Shown: piece by piece, positions 59,855-64,000 of the stretch
How positions within the stretch are numbered: the first letter of the stretch is position 1
Layout of the letters: each line of letters opens with the position of its first letter
NCBI RefSeq assembly: GCF_038396675.1
Contig: NC_088934.1
Span: 3,407,501 to 3,471,500, forward strand
Direction of reading: 5' to 3'
DNA from: Hydra vulgaris
Lineage: Eukaryota > Cnidaria > Hydrozoa > Anthoathecata > Hydridae
DNA: 64,000 bases
The notes under the pieces: model-generated
What the model was told of the DNA's origin: nothing
Seen by the model: only the letters and a program-made list of their open reading frames with translations
The model's database searches: none
Position numbers and translations under genes: made by a program

Positions 59855-62556
59855 TAGGGACCATACTGGTACTGAGAACTCTAGAAATGGACGAATAAAG
59901 GTTATGTATAGCGATTTAAGTAAATGACAGTCCAATCTTGCAAATGATTTTTTAATTCGACCTAACATTCTATTTGCATTATTTGTTACAGAAATAACTT
60001 GATCTTTCCACTTGAGATTTTTAGAAAATATTACACCTAGATCTTTTACGCTGTTTGATTCTGGTAGTTTTATGCCATTAATATATAGAGGATTCTTTTT
60101 GTTGTTTACTCCATAGTGCATAACTACACATATATCAACATTAAACTTTAAAAGCCAGTCTTCTGTCCATTTAAATGATGTATTTAAATCCCTCTGTAGA
60201 CTTGAGGTACACTCATCAGAAATTATCGCCCTATTTCATATAGGGCGATAATTTCTGATGAGTGTACCTCAAGTACACCCTATTTCATATAGGGATTTAA
60301 ATACATCATTTAAATGGACAGAAGACTGGCTTTTAAAGTTTAATGTTGATATATGTGTAGTTATGCACTATGGAGTAAACAACAAAAAGAATCCTCTATA
60401 TAATAGGACAAAATCTTAGTATCATCAGCAAACAATTTGCATTTATTCATTAATTTACTTGGCAGATTGTTAATATATATAATAAACATTAAGGGTCCAA
60501 TAACAGACCCTTGTGGCACGCCACTAAAAATTTCAACCCACTCAGAAACAACTTCACCTAGAACTATTCTTTGTCTTCTATTATTTAGAAAAGCTTTCAT
60601 CCATTTTAGAACTAAGCCATTAAATTTAGCAAAGAGTCTCTTGCGAGGAACACTGTCGAAAGCTTTAGCAAAGTCTAGCATTACTACATCAACAGGTATA
60701 CCATCACTGTTGCACGAAGAAATAAAGTCAAGAGTCTCTAACAAATTTGTGGTACAAGACTTTCCTTTTACAAAACCATGCTGTTGGATTGTTAGTAAAT
60801 TGTTTTCGTCGAGATGTTTTTCAATTCTTTCTCTTATAATAGATTCTTATATTTTGCAAGGAATAGAAATTAGTGAAATAGGGCGATAATTGCTGGCCAC
60901 TGTTTTGTCACCTTTTTTATATATAGGTATTACATTTGCTGACTTGAACTAGATTGGCAGTTGACTGGTTTTAAGTGATTCTCTAAATATAAGAGTTAGT
61001 GGTAAAGTAAACAATGTAGCACAATTCTTGAGGACTATTGAACAAAGTTTATCAGCTCCAGGTGATTTATTGTCTTTTAGTGATTTAAGTTTAGATAAAA
61101 CTAACTCAAAGCTAATATCATCAGGTTCAATATTCTTAAATTTAATTACATTATTTAATTCGAGATAAAAAGGTGGAAGATCTCCTTTTTCTTCAATAGT
61201 AAAGACATCCTGAAAATGCTTATTTAGGCAGTTAACAATTTTATTTGGTTCATGGGATAAATTGCCATCAGGCATTCTCAAGGCCTTTATTGAGTCTTTT
61301 ATTGAATTTGTACTGTTTAAATACTTATATAACAGTTTAGGATTAAGTTTAGAGGTTAACACTAGATTCTTTTCAAATAAAAGTCGAGCATTGTATATTT
61401 CTGTTTTAACTAATTTGCATAACTGTTTCTATTCTTTGGTCAGTTTAACATCATTCTATCTGTGAGCACAATTTATGTATCTTAAATTTCTTTTTCTTCT
61501 TATTAACTGCTTGATTTCGTTATTAATCCAAGGAGTTGCTAAGCTTTTGATTCGTGAAATATCTATGGTTGGAACAAACAAATTGCATGCTTCAGTGGTA
61601 TAGTAAATTAATTCATTGTACATGTCTTGCACTGTCTTGTTTTCGTACAACTTCACCCAATCAATATTGGACATAAAATTAGAAATTTTATCAAATTTAG
61701 CTTTGCTATACAAAAACTTAAAGTTACTACAAGCTAATCTGCTGAAATTATTTTTTAAGACGAATTTAAAGTAAATAATTTGATGACCTTTGTTTATGTC
61801 ACCAAGCACAAAACTTGGATCAACAACATATACACTGCCAGATTCTGTTGTGAATATTAAATCTAGAACATTTGAGGTTGAGCCATTAGCCAATTGAAAA
61901 GTTGGTATGTTTATATGTTGATAGAGGAAAGTATCACTTAAAGTTTTATAGAATTTATGTTCTATGCCACTGTCATTTAAAATTGATGCTATACTACCAT
62001 TTGACCATTTAATAGCTGGGAAATTGAAATCACCCATAATTAGTACATCTTCAACATATCTTCTTGCTATTTTAAAAATATTGTCAAAGTCTACCATATC
62101 AACAAAGTAGTTTGGTCTGTATAGACAACCAACTAGGTATTTATCTTGGCCAACTACTGCCCAAACTTGTTTTATTTTGCTAATGCTAAAATCAGTGTCA
62201 ACCAGTTCGTATGAATCTATTGAATTTTTTATATACAAGCATACACCGCCGCCTCTACGATCACCAGTTCTATCATATCTGTATATATTGTACCCAGGGA
62301 TATTTACAATTGAGTTATTTTTGAACCATGTTTCGCTTACTCCAACAATTTTAGGACAATACAAACTAGTTACAACCTTTAATTCATCTAACTTATTTTC
62401 GAGTGAGGTAGCATTCAGATATATACAATTTAATTCTGTTATCCTTTCAGGTGATAAAGGTGCTTTAAGCACAGTTTTGATTTTTCTTGAACTTTTGCAA
62501 TTGGTTACCGCGGATACCATATCGAAATGTAGAGTTTGTTTCAAGATTTGCATTAA
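59855..62556 (-). pseudogene. LINE C ORF2: endonuclease and reverse transcriptase
   Basis: Minus strand from about 62553. Endonuclease: LNCIYLNATSLENKLDELK, IVGVSETWFKNNS, GGGVCLYIKNSI, VGCLYRPNYFVDMV, LIMGDFNFPAIKWS, NVLDLIFTTES and INKGHQIIYFKF, open for 365 codons. RT: LKSLKDNKSPGADKLCSIVL, then [61 protein letters not shown] (motif A), FSGVPQGSVIGPLMFIIYIN (motif B) and KLFADDTKIL (FADD). After a fold-back duplication (60083-60401) comes SVKDLGVIFSKNLKWKDQV to FLEFSVPVW, where it is cut at about 59855. It differs from LINE A, so a third non-LTR lineage of the CR1/Jockey group is present. Confidence 0.85.
60083..60401. repeat. fold-back inverted duplication inside LINE C
   Basis: Sequence 60083-60238 is followed directly by its inverted copy at 60243-60401, with arms of about 150 bases, nearly identical. 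A 21-base extra block with CCCTATTTCATATAGGG lies in the right copy. It splits the RT after FADD. Confidence 0.9.
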
Positions 62557-62684
62557 GCCTGTTTCTTTCTTGTCTTAGATGGAGATCGAGTTATCTTTCG
62601 GCTTCAGTTAGATATATATATATAGATATATATAGATATATATATCTTCAGTTAGATTTTTATATATATAAAATTGTTATATAT

Positions 62685-62800
<116 letters not shown>

Positions 62801-62844
62801 TAATGGGAAGGAGACTTGTATTATGCCATTTAATTCATATTTAA

Positions 62845-63350
<506 letters not shown>

Positions 63351-63469
63351 GTAAGGTTTTATGTTTTTATTTTCATATATGATTTTAATTTCTAAATTAT
63401 TTTAAGGTTGTGCTATATTATTTAGTTTTTTCATATAAAGTTTTTCATATAACATTTTTTTATCATATA

Positions 63470-64000
63470 CAGTGGGTGCTCATATTATTAGAAACACTGT
63501 CTTTTTTTTGAAAATTATGTGTTAAAGGTTATTTATTATAGAAATAAAATGGTTGCAGACTATTTTTTCGTAACTTTTGAGTGTTGCGGTCTATATTTAT
63601 TACAAAGAACATACTTATTTATATTTTTTTTAAAATAATTCCACTATTCTACAAGCAAAAGATTACATATTGGTGATTTATTTTAGTATTTTGTTATCCC
63701 TTCCTTGGCACTTATTACCGCTTCTACACGTCTTGGCATACTTTCTATGCATTTTATTGCATTATTTTGATTATCTATGTTATTGTGCCAGACTTTGATC
63801 ATCTTTTCAATTAATTGTATTTTGTTGGTGATCATTTTAGAAGCAATTTCCCTTTTCATGATCTCCCACAGATTTTCAATAGGGTTTAAATCTGGTGAGT
63901 TTCTAGGCCATGGTAGCACTGGAATTTTCTTTGCTTTTAGGTACTCTGTAACCTTTTTTGCTTTATGGCATGGGGCAGAATCATGCATAAATGTAAATTT
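63470..64000 (-). pseudogene. Tc1/mariner element, C-terminal part of transposase, runs off window
   Basis: The terminus CAGTGGGTGCTCATATTATT at 63470 follows TA. The minus strand from 64000 to 63683 is one open frame: FMHDSAPCHKAKKVTEYLKA (second catalytic Asp in HDSAPCH), LPWPRNSPDLNPIENLWEIM (Glu) and SMPRRVEAVISAKEGITKY, then stop at 63683. The part in view is intact; the HTH region and first Asp lie beyond the window, so whether the whole gene works cannot be judged. Confidence 0.85.

Noticed and set aside
60437-60889. Plus-strand 150-codon open frame
   Set aside because: Shadow of the LINE C reverse transcriptase on the minus strand.

Overview
This window looks like nuclear DNA of an AT-rich animal, most likely a cnidarian of the Hydra type. 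That assignment is an inference. It rests on very high AT content, long (TA)n and (CA)n arrays, introns with GT-AG ends, a tRNA-derived SINE family, and a dense mixture of Tc1/mariner, hAT, piggyBac-like, pogo-like, P-element-like, RAG1/Transib-like, Penelope-like and LINE sequences. There is no bacterial operon, no CRISPR array and no rRNA gene. Almost every long open frame belongs to a mobile element, and nearly all of these are broken. The only good candidates for host coding sequence are three phase-compatible exons at the left end (798-949, 2164-2332, 5022-5060) and a tandem array of 24-nt mini-exons at the right end (62845-63350).

Layout. 0-5.1 kb: 3' end of an unidentified host gene, with a Tc1 fossil and a MITE in its last intron. 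5.6-7.4 kb: a Tc1 element with one nonsense codon and a heat-shock-element-like promoter. 7.8-10.2 kb: RAG1/Transib-like transposase copy 1, split by a SINE. 11.1-15.6 kb: LINE A (ORF1 plus EN/RT), with a piggyBac-like MITE at TTAA in its endonuclease domain. 15.6-17.1 kb: simple repeats and a SINE. 18.1-19.5 kb: RAG1-like copy 2, minus strand. 20.3-23.7 kb: a Penelope-like element with inverted terminal arms, bounded on both sides by (TA)n. 24-25 kb: two minisatellites. 25.0-31.6 kb: a pogo/psq-type multi-exon transposase with a C-terminal PHD-like finger, split by a 3.6-kb insert that is itself two nested copies of an element with AAACGT-rich ends and a small spliced minus-strand gene.

32.4-39.5 kb: a P-element-like (THAP) transposon carrying RAG1-like copy 3 and MITEs inside it. 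40.1-40.8 kb: a 0.7-kb element whose terminal repeats enclose the tail of a PHD-type transposase. 41.0-42.3 kb: a Tc1 element that has lost its first catalytic Asp. 42.4-44.4 kb: a 5' LINE fragment (LINE B) inside TTTCGAAA-rich repeats. 45.3-47.8 kb: a hAT transposase, minus strand, split by a 625-bp hAT-type MITE with an 8-bp target duplication. 48.2-50.1 kb: a non-autonomous hAT-like element with TCGACT-rich ends and an 8-bp duplication. 52.5-56.6 kb: a 4.05-kb P-element-like transposon with long terminal inverted repeats and the 8-bp duplication GATTTGAT. 58.3-59.8 kb: a Tc1 element with two nonsense codons. 59.9-62.6 kb: LINE C, minus strand, with an internal fold-back duplication. 62.8-63.4 kb: the mini-exon array. 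63.5-64 kb: the end of another Tc1.

The strongest points for a second look are: (i) three divergent RAG1-core-like relics within 30 kb; (ii) the mini-exon array with an exact 113-bp period; (iii) the AAACGT-ended element with its frame-conserved small gene; (iv) the P-like element with its 8-bp target duplication; (v) recurrent short perfect palindromes that copy neighbouring sequence in inverted orientation. All readings are by eye. Family names rest on motif recognition, not on searches.
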